Shown: positions 35,306 through 46,199, numbered from the stretch's first letter. The stretch: DNA of 64,000 bases from Mesocentrotus franciscanus (GCA_037976565.1 CP137684.1:24541010-24605009); one strand, 5' to 3'. The notes: generated from the sequence alone by a model not told the origin. Numbers and translations: made by a program.

Positions 35306-35760
35306 AAAATCGCGTCAGCCAAGATCTTCCCAAAAGTAAACTAAACTTCTGAAATGCCGAACCATTACAAACTGAACATCCCATTGGCATACAACGATCA
35401 ACAAGATATTCCCCGTCTATTATCATTTCCATCAAAGTAAAACTTTGTGGGTGCACGAGTAACAAACGGAAAACTGATCAAATGTCAGCCTACCCCCCCC
35501 CCCTGCATGTACCCTTACCCATAATCTTAATCAAGGATACCGCCTCGATCGTCGAAGCTTTTATACACCACAATACAAATTTTCGGATTGATTTGTTCAT
35601 TAACTCACTGCCCTCTAGGAGCAGAAAAATAGCGTATCATACGGCATTCCCCCCGGGTTTGGTACCATACCTACTGGAGAGCACCGTAAAATATCAATAC
35701 GCGGAACGGGGGCTACCTATTCTTCTCAAGGAAATGGTTTATCAAATTCGCCCATGAGTC
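35306..35760 (-). pseudogene. DIRS/Ngaro-type reverse transcriptase fragment
   Basis: Across two minus-strand frames with stops I read ILRCSPVGMVPNPGG, then LLLEGSELMNKSI and ASTIEAVSLIKIMGKG. SVFRLLLVHPQSF follows, and then DRCMPMGCSVCNGSAFQKFS. CSPVG-VPK, the PEGSSVN-type block and the CLPMGCS-FEKFS block are diagnostic of DIRS-order reverse transcriptases. RNase H and most of the recombinase are missing. The gap between this and the recombinase tail must be a deletion. Confidence 0.7.
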
Positions 35761-35772
35761 TAGCCTTTTTAC

Positions 35773-36270
35773 TAAAGGCACTGCATCCATTTTGCAGCCA
35801 GCATCAAATTCTGTAAAATTTGGCAGGAATAATAAATGTGTCACCGTCGTCACCAATATTCTGTATGTGAAATTTGGCAGTGTCCTATAGTATTTAAAGT
35901 ACTCAAAAAAGCCTGCTTACTAACCAAACCTTACTATCAGACACTATTGAGCGACTGATTGGCTTCTTTTCTTAGCTTTTTATTTTTTTATTTTCTTTAT
36001 AATTTATTGTATTATAATAACTCACTTCAAATGATCTGAAAGACGTACATGATTATTGACATTGGTCCACATCAATAAGCAACTTCTCGTCACGCCGAGA
36101 CTTCTTGTAAAGGCCAAAAGTAAACCGATTAAATCTGTGCGCAGCACCAAAGATACGACCATTCGGTACAAAGGTTTGAAAACCAGACTATAGACTAAAA
36201 AGATTGCATCCCTATGGCTATAGTCGAATTGACAACTCAGTAACTCACAGTCAGTATCGTCCCACAAAAA
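35773..36270 (-). mobile_element. Second copy of the 23355 TTAA MITE
   Basis: On the plus strand it starts AAAGGCACTGCATCCATTTTG, then GGCAGGAATAATAAATG, matching the reverse complement of the right half of 23355-23881. Further on, TAGTCGAATTGACAACTC and ACCATTCGGTACAAAGG match the left half. Strongly diverged, and its left terminal repeat is lost. Confidence 0.6.
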
Positions 36271-36449
36271 CTAGAAATATCGCAATCTGTATTGCCGCGC
36301 AATGCGAATGTATCCCCCGGCAGTGGCAGCGATTTTGTGTCATCCTAATGTTCGAAGGAGGAACAAAGATCCCCTCTCCCCTCCCTGAAACAAAATGATG
36401 ATGTAGAGATCGCCACTAGTGGCTCGGACTATTGTCAAGACTAGGATAG

Positions 36450-37975
36450 GAGCAGCATCACCAAACCAATGTGTGTAGATTAGAGTATAATTCATCTCTG
36501 TAGAAAATTTGAAAGAAATCCATCATGAAATATGACCTGCAGAGCGCACACTAGACACCCACCAACTTTGACCCTATAACAGACGGAACACAGGTGGCAG
36601 CATCACCAAACACTAAAGATGTGTACATTGTACTAAGACACACCTCCATACAACATTTGAAAGAAATCCGTCAAGAAATGTGGCAGTTAGAGCGCATAAA
36701 AGACATGGCCTTTGACCATATAAAAGTCGGAACAATGAGAGCAGCATCACCCAAAAGTGTAGATGTGTAGATTGTACCAAGATACATCTCCTTTCAAAAT
36801 TTGAAAGAAATCCGTCATGAAATATGACCTGCAAATCGCACACTAGACACCCACCAAAATATGACTTTTGACCCTATAACAGACGGAACACAGGTGGCAG
36901 CATCACCAAATACTAAAGATGTGTACATTGTACTAAGACACACCTCCATACAACATTTGAAAGAAATCCGTCAAGAAATGTGGCAGTTAGAGCGCATAAA
37001 AGATATGACCTTTGACCATATAAAAGTCGGAACAATGAGGGCAGCATTGCCCAAAAGTGTCGATGTGTAGATTGTACGAAGATACATCTCCTTTCAAAAT
37101 TTGAAAGAAATCCGTCATGAAATATGACCTGCAGATCGCACACTTGACACCCACCAAAATATGACCTTTGACCCTATAAAACACGGGACACTCGTGGCAG
37201 CATCACCAAAAACTATAGGTGCGTAGATTTGACCAACATACACTTCCATACTCAATTTAAAAAGAAATCTGTTAAGAAATGATGTAGTTAGACCACACAC
37301 TAGAGTGCACACAAGATATCTATCAAAATATGACCTTTGACCCTATAAAAGACGGAACACTGGAGACAGCATCAGCAGAATCTATAGGCTTGTAGATCGT
37401 ACCAAGATACACCTTCGTTCAAAATTTGAACAAAATCCCTTGAGAACTGTGGCCTATAAAGCGCACACAAACTATCCACAAAAATATGGGTTTTTACCCT
37501 ATAAAAGACGGAACAAAGGGGGCAGCATCACCATAAGTTATAGGTGTGTAGATTATACCAAGATACACCTCCATGCAAAATTTGAAAGAAATCCGTCAGG
37601 AAATGATGCAGTTAGACCGCACACTAGAGTGCACTTAAGACATCTATCAAAATATGATCTTTGACCCCCTAAAAGACGGAAGACTAGAGGCAGCATCACC
37701 AAAATCGATAGGCTTCTAGATTATACCAAGATACACCTTCGTTCAAAATTTGAACAAAATCCCTTGAGAAATTTGGCCTATAGAGCGCACACAAACCATC
37801 CACAAAAAATATGGCATTTTACCATATAGAAGACGGAACACTGAGGGCAGCATCACCAAAATTTATAGGTGTGTAGATTATACCAAGATACACCTCCATA
37901 CCAAAATTTGAAAAAAAAATCCGTCAAGGAATGTGGCAGTTAGAGCTCACACAAGAATATGACGCGGCGGCGGCG
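36450..37975. repeat. Tandem array, ~150-bp unit in 300-bp pairs
   Basis: About ten related units. Odd and even units alternate, so the clearest period is 300 nt (36613-36843 repeats at 36913-37143). Each unit has TTTGAAAGAAATCCGTCA, then a purine-rich part, ATGACCTTTGACC(C/A)TAT, CGGAACA and GCAGCATCACC. The TGACC-T-TTGACC core is a DR1-type nuclear-receptor half-site pair. Units to the right are more diverged. Frames on the minus strand (76 codons, twice) are by-products. Confidence 0.8.
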
Positions 37976-38615
37976 TAACGCTGCTGAATCCAAAGTACCC
38001 TACCGGCATACTGCCAGGGGATACTATCCAATCCTTCGTTAAGAGGGAAGTTATAAATCAGTATTAGGCCCATCTGTCAAATGCGATTTGAATTTGCAAA
38101 TGGGACACTTAATTAGACCCTAACTTTAATTGACATGCCGACGTCAAAATTTCTTTCTTCCATCTTAAAGTCTATAAGGTATAGATCTAGATCTAAACCT
38201 AGACCAGCTCTGGAAACGCCCTTTCTCAAAAATGAAATAGAAGCTCTTATTACCAATCATGTGAAAGAATATGTTTTTACTAATACCAATGATAAAAAAA
38301 AATAAAAAATTGTCGGGAAACCGCCTATTAATTGATATATTTGGTAAATCATCATATCTATCCGGACTGGATAGATATAGGGTAGTCCCATATTCATATA
38401 TCCTACATCTTTCTGTGTAATGTGCAAGTAACTGAACCAAGACCGGGTCAAATTTCTTATCATTTTGATAATTCCAGAACCTTGCGGTACCCACCAATAC
38501 TTATATGCTAAATAATTAACATTTTCAGATCGATTCCACAACGTTTCTTTCACAATGCAAACGCATGACCAGAACTGGTAAGATATATAGCTTTAACTCT
38601 AATACTAGTGAAAGC

Positions 38616-38790
38616 CTAAACGAAACGCCCGACTTGGGCATTTATTGCCACACCGTTCTTTAGAAGTTCAGCAAATTCCCTTTCCTCATAATTCGACAGG
38701 AATGGCCTTAGACGATCCAATTTGTGCCCAACCATAGTGGAAGGCTCAATATCAAGTGCGGCCTCATAAGGCTCACTCAAACCGTACGTC
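38616..38790 (-). CDS. Unrecognised ORF, possible gag part
   Basis: An open stretch of about 58 codons on the minus strand ending at TAG 38616-38618, with residues such as EPYEAALDIEPSTMVGHKLD and NYEEREFAELLKNG. Acidic/basic, helix-prone composition. No known domain recognised. Its place upstream (minus strand) of the YR-retrotransposon RT would suit a gag protein, but this is inference. Confidence 0.3.
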
Positions 38791-38859
38791 TATGCTCAGC
38801 TCAAACTACCCCCGTCGGCCAGGCCCAAAATTCCCTTGGCCTAATTGTCATCGACTCAC

Positions 38860-39012
38860 CTTCATGTTGTGGATTGCCGATTTGGCGCGTCCCCTCCGCC
38901 GACATGCATTGAATGGAAGCCTCACTGCACCCGCTGATCGCTGCCGAGTTTCCTTTCGATTTCTCTCAACTGGCTTGCTAGCCCTCTTGTATTTAGATTT
39001 AGTTTGAGGCAT
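38860..39012 (-). CDS. Basic 51-codon exon-like ORF with splice donor
   Basis: ATG at 39012 opens a very basic reading frame (MPQTKSKYKRASKPVERNRK, later ACRRRGRAKSA). It ends exactly at AAG|GTGAGT (38860/38859), a good splice donor in phase 0. Without splicing it stops four codons later. Basic N-termini of this kind occur in gag proteins, and the position fits the 5' end of the YR retrotransposon. The partner exon is not known, so it is an unproven candidate. Confidence 0.3.
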
Positions 39013-39346
39013 TGCATCCAATTAACAACTCCGCTCACTCGTATCGTTAAAATATTCCAATCCTTCGATGCAAAAAATATTTATAACACCGGAGCTGGAA
39101 ATTTGTACGTCCACTATTTACCAATCCACAATCAATTATAAAACTCTGTTCCCACGCTCAGCGTGCATATCATACAAGCGTTGTAATTTACACACATGTA
39201 AATGATACATTCGACCGCTTGCAATTTACGCGCTTGTTATTTTCTTTTGTAATCTTCCGCCGTTATCGTGGGAACAACCAGACTACAAGTAGGTCAGGAA
39301 CATCTGTAAATCATATTAACGCTTTGGCGTTAATATGTATTATATA

Positions 39347-39737
39347 TCTGAAGGTTTTTTCTATAAGTAAATGTTGTAGACAAGGAGATCCTTTATCGCC
39401 ATATTTATTTGTGATGTGTGCAGACATTTTGGCCATCATGCTTCTTCAAAATGAATATATTAAAGGTATAGATATTGCAGGAAATGTCAAAAAAGTTATA
39501 CAGTATGCTGACAATGCAACCTTATTTTTTTCAGGATTAAAAATTAATGAAAGTAAAACTAAAATAGTTTGAATTAGATCAAAAAGTACAGTTATTATAG
39601 AATAAAAACCAAAAATAAATTATTGTGGGTTGACGATGGTTGTTTCACATGTTTAGGAATTATTTTTTCTTTAAATTTAGATAACATGGTATCTTTAAAT
39701 TATATGCGAGCTTTGAATAAAGTGAAACGGCTAATCC
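39347..39737 (+). pseudogene. Tx1/L1-like LINE, part 2 (RT core)
   Basis: Continues part 1 with SEGFFSISKCCRQGDPLSP (the RQGDPLSP block), YLFVMCADILAIMLL, and KGIDIAGNVKKVIQYADN. In the catalytic block the usual ADD reads ADN, so the second Asp is lost. LKINESKTKIV and TCLGIIFSLNL follow, ending ALNKVKRLI at about 39735. Part 3 resumes at 42737 after a minus-strand LINE insertion. Confidence 0.8.
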
Positions 39738-40189
39738 CAGTGTCAGTTTCGTTTCACTTTAGTTTCTTTTATTTCATATGAACAAAAACAAAACATAGCA
39801 TATTTACAAAATTGATGTTCGTGAACAATAAAGACATCTACACAGCATAAGTTTGTATCGCATTTACACTAAATAATTTCGAAGTTACATGTGAAAAAAG
39901 GAACTTTAAATAAAAAGCATATAGCTTGTAGAATTTAAGTTCCTCAGAATAATTTTCACACGGTGTCATTCATACTAGGGTAGAAGTATAATAATAAAAA
40001 AGCAAAGTATACAGACAAAATCAATAAAATAATATGGATGATTGATGTAAGTAAAAGAGAAATAGGAAGAGAAGGTAAAGAAAGGGGGTCAGAAGAAGAA
40101 TGAGAAGAGAGAAAAGGAAGTTTTAGAAAGGAATGTTCAAAGTCGGGAGTCAGAGTCGGGACAAAATTTGTATAGTTGTGCAATATTAC

Positions 40190-41824
40190 ACATACGAATT
40201 CAATAATAACAATTTAATATGTTTTTGAAGCTGCCACAGTTGTTAAGCCGTTTGAGATTTAGATCAATGTTGCTCCAGTAGTTTGGTCATGTGTATGAAC
40301 TTGTTTTCTGGGTGAAAACTGTCCTGGTTAGAGGAAGATGATAATTTGAACGTGTTGCATGTCGTGTTTGGTATGTGTGTATAGCGTTAATTTTTGTAAA
40401 GAGTTCAATTATGGCTGATGGGAGTTCTTGGCGAGACAATTGAAACATGAATATGCCGAGATTTGAAAGATATAAATCTTTGACTTTTTAAAGTTTGTCT
40501 TTCGAAAATAAAGGGTCAGTATGTGAGCAATAGTTAGCATTATTTATCACTCTGAGTACACGTTTCTGTAAAAGAAGTATTCTATTAATATATGTGTTGT
40601 TTGAATTACCTCAAGCAAGAATTCCATAATGCAAATACGGCAGTATTAGGGTTGAGTAAAGGGATAATAATATTTTGTGAGGGAATTGAAGTCTAAATTT
40701 GTTTATAACACCAATATTTCGTGAAACAAGTCGGCAGAATACATCGATGTGTGTTTTCCATGATAGTTTGTTGTCAAAGTATATTCCAAGAAATTTTGTA
40801 GATTGAACACAGTCAAGGGCTGCTCCATTTATGAATACTTCACCCGGAAATGAGTCAATAATATTGCTAAACAACATTTAATTGGTTTTGTTAATATTCA
40901 AGGAGAGTTTTTTTGCCTGGATCCATTCATGAATTAAAGTAAGTTCATAGTTAACAGTATCTAGTAAAAGTTGTGGGTCACGATGAGATAACAATATGTT
41001 AGTATCATCTGCAAATAAGATTAATGATAAGGTGGTAGATGCGCCTTTAAGATCATTTATGTATAAAATAAAGAGCAGCGGGCCGAGTAACGACACTTGT
41101 GATACACCACATGTAATATGTGTGACAGTTGATTCGCAATTATTGACTGAGACAAATTGGTTCCTGTCTTGCAAGTAATTTCTGAACCACTCCAAGGCCC
41201 TTCCTCTGACAGCATAGTGCGAGAGTTTATATAATAACATATCTTGATCTATAGTGTCGAAGGCCTTGGAGAAGTCCAGGAATATTCTAATGGTGTGTGA
41301 ATAATCATCGATTGCTTGAGCGACTATATTTATAAATATGAGCATTGCGTGAGTTGTTGTATGTTTTTTGCGTAACCCGAATCGAGAGTCAGAAAGTAAG
41401 TCACAGTCTGTTAAGAATTTAATAGTGCGCGTATAAATATTTTTTTCTAAGATTTTGGAAATGTTGTTAATAGGGATATTGGTCTGTAGTTTTCGCAATC
41501 ACGTGTATCTCCTTTTTTGTATATGGGTATAACCTTTGCTTTCTTCATATGTGAGGGAATGACACCATTTATAAGCGATAAGTTAAAGATGTGAGTTAAT
41601 GGGATTACAATTTCTAAGATTACATGTTTCAAAATACTGTTCGTGATTCCATCATAGCCAGAACTCTTTTTAGGTGGTAGATTGTTTACTATGTCAATTA
41701 TCTCTGTTTCTTGCACTAGGATGAAAAATATGGATTGTGGATTTGGATTTTCAAGAAAGTAGTAGAAGTTTTTCCTCGAGGGTGGAATAGCTCCAGCAAG
41801 AGTTGGACCAACTCCTACAAACAA
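40190..41824 (-). pseudogene. LINE reverse transcriptase (CR1/Jockey-like)
   Basis: Frames 41824-41447, 41498-40878 and 40877-40611, plus a stop-ridden tail to 40190, form one reverse transcriptase. Blocks: LPPKKSSGYDGITNSIL, VIPIYKKGDTRDCENYRPIS, RFGLRKKHTTTHAML, IFLDFSKAFDTIDQDMLL (catalytic Asp), CGVSQVSLLGPLLFILYIND, LILFADDTNILLS (FADD), KLSLNINKTN and TKFLGIYFDNKLSWKTHI. The tail continues with KRVLRVINNANYCSHTDPLF. A frameshift near 41470 and a stop at 40878 interrupt it. The PQGS block reads SQVS, a further sign of decay. Confidence 0.85.
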
Positions 41825-42015
41825 ATCATGCAGATATTCGGCAATTTGAAATGGGTATTGAGTTGTATTATCTTGCGCGCGAAGTTCCTGTATTTTGGTT
41901 TAGGCGGGGTTCTTATTCAGTGCAAAGTTTATTATTTTCCATGTACTTTTAAGATCCTTTTTTATGAGTTTCAAACTGATTACAAAAATATTCCTTTTTT
42001 GCAGAACGCAAAATA

Positions 42016-42720
42016 CTAGTCAATCTTTTTTTTTATAATTGTTGTATTTTTGCTCATTGGAAGTTGATTTATTATTTTTGTATTTATAGCATAATCGGTT
42101 TTTCTGTTAATGCAACGTAGCAGCGAGTTTGTTATCCAAGGTTCACGAGGAGTTTTTTTGTAATTATTATTTTCTGACTGACATTGTTGTGGTATATCTG
42201 TGTTAAATTGTGAAATAAAAGTTTCATTTGTGTTTTCACAGTTTGTAACATGCGACAAGTCTTTAAAACTTAAATTTTGTTTAAATTTCTTCATATTATC
42301 CTCTCTAAGTTTTCGACGTTCCATCGCCAATTTCTGAAATTTGTCCTTGCCCTTGGGGAAAGGTGTGAACGAGAATATTGGGAAGTGGTCGCTGATGTCG
42401 GTCAAAATTATACCCGTAGAAGCGTGTGTTTGATGACTTGAAAATATGTTGTCTATAAGTGTTGCTGATGAATTCGTGATGCGTGTAGGTTTGTTAATTA
42501 AAGGAATGAGTGAGTGTGTAAACATAGTGTCTAAGAAATGCTGAGAGAAAAAATCTTCTACTTTAAGGAGGTTTACATGGAAATCACCCATTATTATGCA
42601 AGATTTGTTTCTTATATATTCTTATGATAATAATATTCTGAGACAGGATATAAAATCATTCTGCAGAGAATGTGGTGGACGGTAAATTGATCCAACGATC
42701 ACACATTTGCCTCTATCGTA
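42016..42720 (-). pseudogene. LINE endonuclease C-terminal part
   Basis: The minus strand begins with GKCVIVGSIYRPPHS (about 42715) and, after a stop, MGDFHVNLLK (the GDFN-like Asp block), then LINKPTRITNSSATLIDNIF and TDISDHFPIFS (the SDH block). A basic linker follows, with PREPWITNSLLRCI, towards the reverse transcriptase. The first two endonuclease blocks are missing at the 5' truncation. Similar in style to the fragment at 3783-4195. Confidence 0.8.
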
Positions 42721-42736
42721 ATTTCCTTAAATATAG

Positions 42737-44140
42737 TTGGGTCAAATAGGAACATAATCCCATTAGGTAAAGTAACTCTTGTTAAGACACTTTTTCTTTC
42801 ACAATTTAACTATTTAATTCTATCTTTGGCAAACCCGTCACCATTGTTCATTAAAGAGCTGGACAAACTCTTATTCAATTTTTTTTGTGGAGAGGGAAAC
42901 CTGATCGTATCAAAAGAAGTCAGATGTGTAACTCATATATGGATGGAGGTGTGAAAATGGTTAATACGGAATGTTTCTTTACTTCGCTAAAAAAAAACCT
43001 GGATACGAAGAATGTATAACGGATTCATTGACGGTATGTGTGTTAACTCTTTTCTGAGCTTTGTCCCATTCTCAGATTGTAATCTTTTTACTTTACGGTT
43101 ATAGTTATTTAGAAAAGTGTATTGATTTAATAACGAATCCTTTTTGGAAAGATGTAGTTTCTTCGTGGTGTGTTTTTGGAAGAGCAAATAGATGCTCCAG
43201 CAAAGAGGAGTTTCGCTCTGAACTCCTTTTCCACAATGAAGACATTGTAATAAGTAAAAAAAAAAAAAACCTTGTTCATTTTAGACACTGGAACCAGAAG
43301 GGTGTAAGATTTGTAAATGACTTAATTGAAGCAGATGGTCAAGTTTTAAGCAGACTAAAATTATTGAAATTTACAATATTTCTATTGACTACCTAACATA
43401 TTTCAATATACAAGGGGAGATGAGTGAAAAGTTGGAAAGTTGTTCACAACATATCAATGTGTTTATGAAGTTAACCAACCCACTTAGACCATATATTCTT
43501 AGTATTTTGATGAAGCAAAGAAAAGGATGTAAATATATTTACGTTTCAGTGGTAACAGGAATAGTATCAAATAAATGTAAAAAGGAAAGAAAGATGGGAA
43601 GAGAAAATTCGGCAAAAAATCTCATTACAGAAATGGCGTTGTTTTAACTTTATACAATACCAAACAATACAACAAACAATACATGATGGTTCCAATATTG
43701 CTTGATCAATTGCATTACTCCAACAAACTCTTCTTTGTGTAAAATACAGGTTAAATCAAGCAGCGCATGTATATTCTGTTTATTGCATGAAGAAACCATT
43801 GAACACCTATGTTTTGAATGTCAGAAGGTATGGGAATACTTCGAAAATAAATTGTACGAAAGATGTAAACTTGTGTTGAAATTAAAAGTCGAAAATGTTC
43901 TTTTATGGAATCACATCCCATAAATTTAATAAAGCTTTTAATTCACTTATCATTTGGTTTTACATGGGTAACTTATACAAACAAATTGGCTGGAATTCGG
44001 CTCATACCACAAACAGTTTGAAACGAGGTAAAGATTTATTTTGGTTTTGAATAAACTATCTTTTGTGAAAATATGAAGCAAGATTAATTTGAAAGATGTT
44101 GGTCAGGTTTCAATGGTCTTTTTGATCAATGCTGATAGTA
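42737..44140 (+). pseudogene. Tx1/L1-like LINE, part 3 (C-terminal region)
   Basis: Resumes directly after part 2: SNRNIIPLGKVTLVKTLFLS, then LILSLANPSPLFIKELDKLL. With stops and frame changes it runs on through FGRANRCSSKEEFRSELLF, KGVRFVNDLIEADG, and the Cys-His block ACIFCLLHEETIEHLCFECQ. The protein end is around IERY-like residues near 44080. This ordering is that of the C-terminal domain of L1/Tx1 elements. No poly-A tail was recognised. Confidence 0.75.
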
Positions 44141-44229
44141 TGTTTAATCAATGGTATGTTATGCGGTGGTGGTCGGCTTTCATTGGTTGCACTCTTGCGC
44201 TCGACGGGCGAGAGCGGTAGAGTTACAGA

Positions 44230-44271
44230 GCCAGAACAATGGGGTTACTGGACCGGATCTATTGTTCTGGC
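44230..44271. repeat. Short perfect inverted repeat
   Basis: GCCAGAACAAT (44230-44240) and ATTGTTCTGGC (44261-44271) are perfect complements around a 20-nt loop, in a locally GC-rich block (44150-44360). Confidence 0.7.
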
Positions 44272-44821
44272 TTGTTGGGTTGTTGGAGTGTGGTCGGTGG
44301 GTGCTGGACGCAATGTTCCCGGAACCACCGGTAGGTGGCGCACCACACGACTAGGGCTTTAACGGAACACTCTCAATTACTTTCGTAGTAAAATACCAGG
44401 TAATGACCTAAAATGCCCCAGATATGTATGTTGTAGCCAACATTTTGACATTGTATCGCATGGAACGCCTTAGAATGGTTTCAAGAGGGTTAAAACGCTG
44501 AAAAACATACGAAACAGTATATATCTGAGCCAAAAGTGAATTTTATTATTTTATTTAGTAGACCTGTGACGTCACACAGAACGTCATCTTCGGCATCATA
44601 GGTCTTGGAAGCAACGTCTTCGGAAGCATTCGGATGCTCGGAAATGTCACCCAAACAAAGTTGAAAGTTCGGTTATCCTATACTTTAGTGTGTTTTATTA
44701 TTTTGGGTTTCTAACTTCAGTTAACAGCTCTACATGCATATAATACATACGTTGTGTCATACGGCCGTGCACATGGGCGCGCACAGGCGGATTTTAAAGT
44801 GACACACTGGTTATTGAATCT

Positions 44822-45372
44822 AAGGGTTTTTTATTATTAATGAACAGAGGGCAGTATTGTTTAAGGGTGATGAAAAGAGGGAAGGCATAGTCATGTAGCC
44901 TGGATGATTAGGGGCTAGAGTGGTGGGGGTGGTGGGGGAGGGGTCCGGGAAGGGGCGTTAAGGGGATAAAAAGGAGTGTTTATTACCTACTTCGTTTTAA
45001 GGGGTTTAATTAATAAGGAACAGTGGGCAAGATTGGGGGTTGGGCGTAGTGATGTAGTCTGGATGATTAGGGGCTCGGGAGGGGGTCGGGGGTAAGGGGA
45101 TATAAAGGAGTGTATATTACCTACTTGTTTTAAGGGGTTTTATTATTAATGAACAGAGGGCAGTATTGTTTAAGGGTGATGAAAAGAGGGAAGGCATAGT
45201 CATGTAGCCTGGAAGATTAGGGGCTAGGGGTGGGGAGGGGTCCAGGAAGGGGGGTTAAGGGGATACAAAAGGAGTGTTTATTACCTACTTCGTTTTAAGG
45301 GGTTTAATTAATAAGGAACAGTGGGCAAGATTGGGGGGTTGGGCGTAGTGATGTAGTCTGGATGGCACTGTG
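44822..45372. repeat. Tandem repeat, ~310-bp period
   Basis: Two and a bit copies of a G-rich unit made of two related halves: TTATTAATGAACAGAGGGCAG at 44837 and 45149, and TTAATTAATAAGGAACAG(T)GGGC at 45007 and 45305. GTAGCCTGGA or GTAGTCTGGA, GATTAGGGGCT and AAGGAGTGT(T/A)TATTACC recur. No coding capacity. Confidence 0.8.
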
Positions 45373-46086
45373 ATGTACATTTGTTGCATCTTACCTGAGG
45401 TCCTCTTTCAATCTGTTAATGTGAGTTTATTGTCAATGGCATATACACAATATGTGTCTTATTATCACATGTTCAATGTTACATGCAGTCATTGTTATTA
45501 TCATTCAATAGCTGTTGTTATGAAGAAAAATGTATACTGCATTATTATTCAATAAAACGCCCTACTCTGGGGGGAAAGTACAACAAAAAAATTAGACCTG
45601 CGATACTGCACGAACAAGAAAAAGAGATCATAATCTTGTGGTCGCTTACCTCGCTCGTTCGCTATTAATGTTTCAGAAAATGGAAATAAATAGGGTATCA
45701 TTACACAGAGAATATTATTTGTTTATCATGAAATAGGTTTCAAGGTCACATTGATTATGACATTTGAATCGTAAGCTATCAATGTTGGGTATCCTTTTTT
45801 TCTTCAATACTCACTCTTTTAAGGGTAGGCTGCTTTTGAAAACTCATGACTGCTTCCTGAAACGCTTCACAACTATTAAACTGGTGTCAACTTTAATGCC
45901 GATGCCTAATTTTAAGTTTGATACAAAATTATCGCAGTTCCTCAAATCTGATGATGAATAAAATATGGGAGACTTTGAAAAATCAGTTAATTTTTTAGAT
46001 AATGTACATAATATTTGCATATCTTTCCTTACTCCATAGAGCTACCTCGTAAATCATATCGATTACACCATTTTCTGTTCATGTAG
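45373..46086. other. Upstream of the signal-peptide exon; no gene seen
   Basis: AT-rich. No TATA box or CpG-rich promoter is evident just before 46087, which would fit an internal exon start there. Confidence 0.35.
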
Positions 46087-46199
46087 GATCTGTGAAATTG
46101 CCTCTGGTGGATGAAAGACGCCCTCAAGTATGGGGCCCATACTAAAGCTAGTTGCAGTAATCGCTGTGATAGTGATTAGTGTTCGAACAGTCAGAGCAG
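46087..46199 (+). CDS. Signal-peptide exon of a secreted protein
   Basis: ATG at 46130 has A at -3 and G at +4. It opens 23 codons: a short start with one Lys (MGPILKL), a hydrophobic core of Val, Ile and Ala (residues 7-17), then SVRTVRA with small residues that suit signal-peptidase cleavage. The exon ends GCAG|GTAAGA at 46199/46200, phase 1. A polypyrimidine-type acceptor (TTCTGTTCATGTAG) ends at 46086, so this may be an internal exon with 43 nt of untranslated leader. The EGF exons from 56751 start and end in phase 1 on the same strand, so splicing to them keeps the frame. The join is inferred. Confidence 0.5.

Larger units (their letters stand above)
31851..39346 (-). mobile_element. DIRS/Ngaro-like YR-retrotransposon region splitting a LINE
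   Basis: About 7.5 kb lying precisely between two consecutive blocks of the Tx1-like reverse transcriptase. On the minus strand it holds, in order, possible gag pieces (39012-38616), RT (35760-35306), tyrosine recombinase C-terminus (35305-35195), SGNH hydrolase (34985-34710), and long direct repeats (34180-33885 and 32375-31999). The phrase ATAACACC-AGCTGGAAATTT occurs at both 33860 and 39096, like the split repeats of YR retrotransposons. Inside it are a MITE copy, a SINE and a 1.5 kb tandem array, so its present length is inflated. Decayed. Confidence 0.6.
39742..42730 (-). mobile_element. CR1/Jockey-like LINE inserted in the Tx1-like LINE
   Basis: About 3 kb, minus strand, 5' truncated within the endonuclease and with its 3' untranslated end at about 39742-40190 (ending ..AAACTAAAGTGAAACGAAAC). 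It lies exactly between parts 2 and 3 of the older LINE, so it is the younger insertion. Several stops and frameshifts make it inactive. Confidence 0.75.

Noticed and set aside
36613..37143. Twice repeated 76-codon minus frame suggesting a repeat protein
   Set aside because: Consequence of the 300-bp tandem repeat. The frame is lost in the more diverged units.
36450..37975. CRISPR-like array of repeats and spacers
   Set aside because: Units of 150 nt or more are repeated throughout with no unique spacers, and the window is eukaryotic. The EGF array was rejected as CRISPR for the same reasons.
44129..44362. A 77-codon Gly/Trp-rich frame in a GC-rich block
   Set aside because: No recognisable domain and no splice or promoter context. 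Lies at the ragged end of the Tx1-like LINE.
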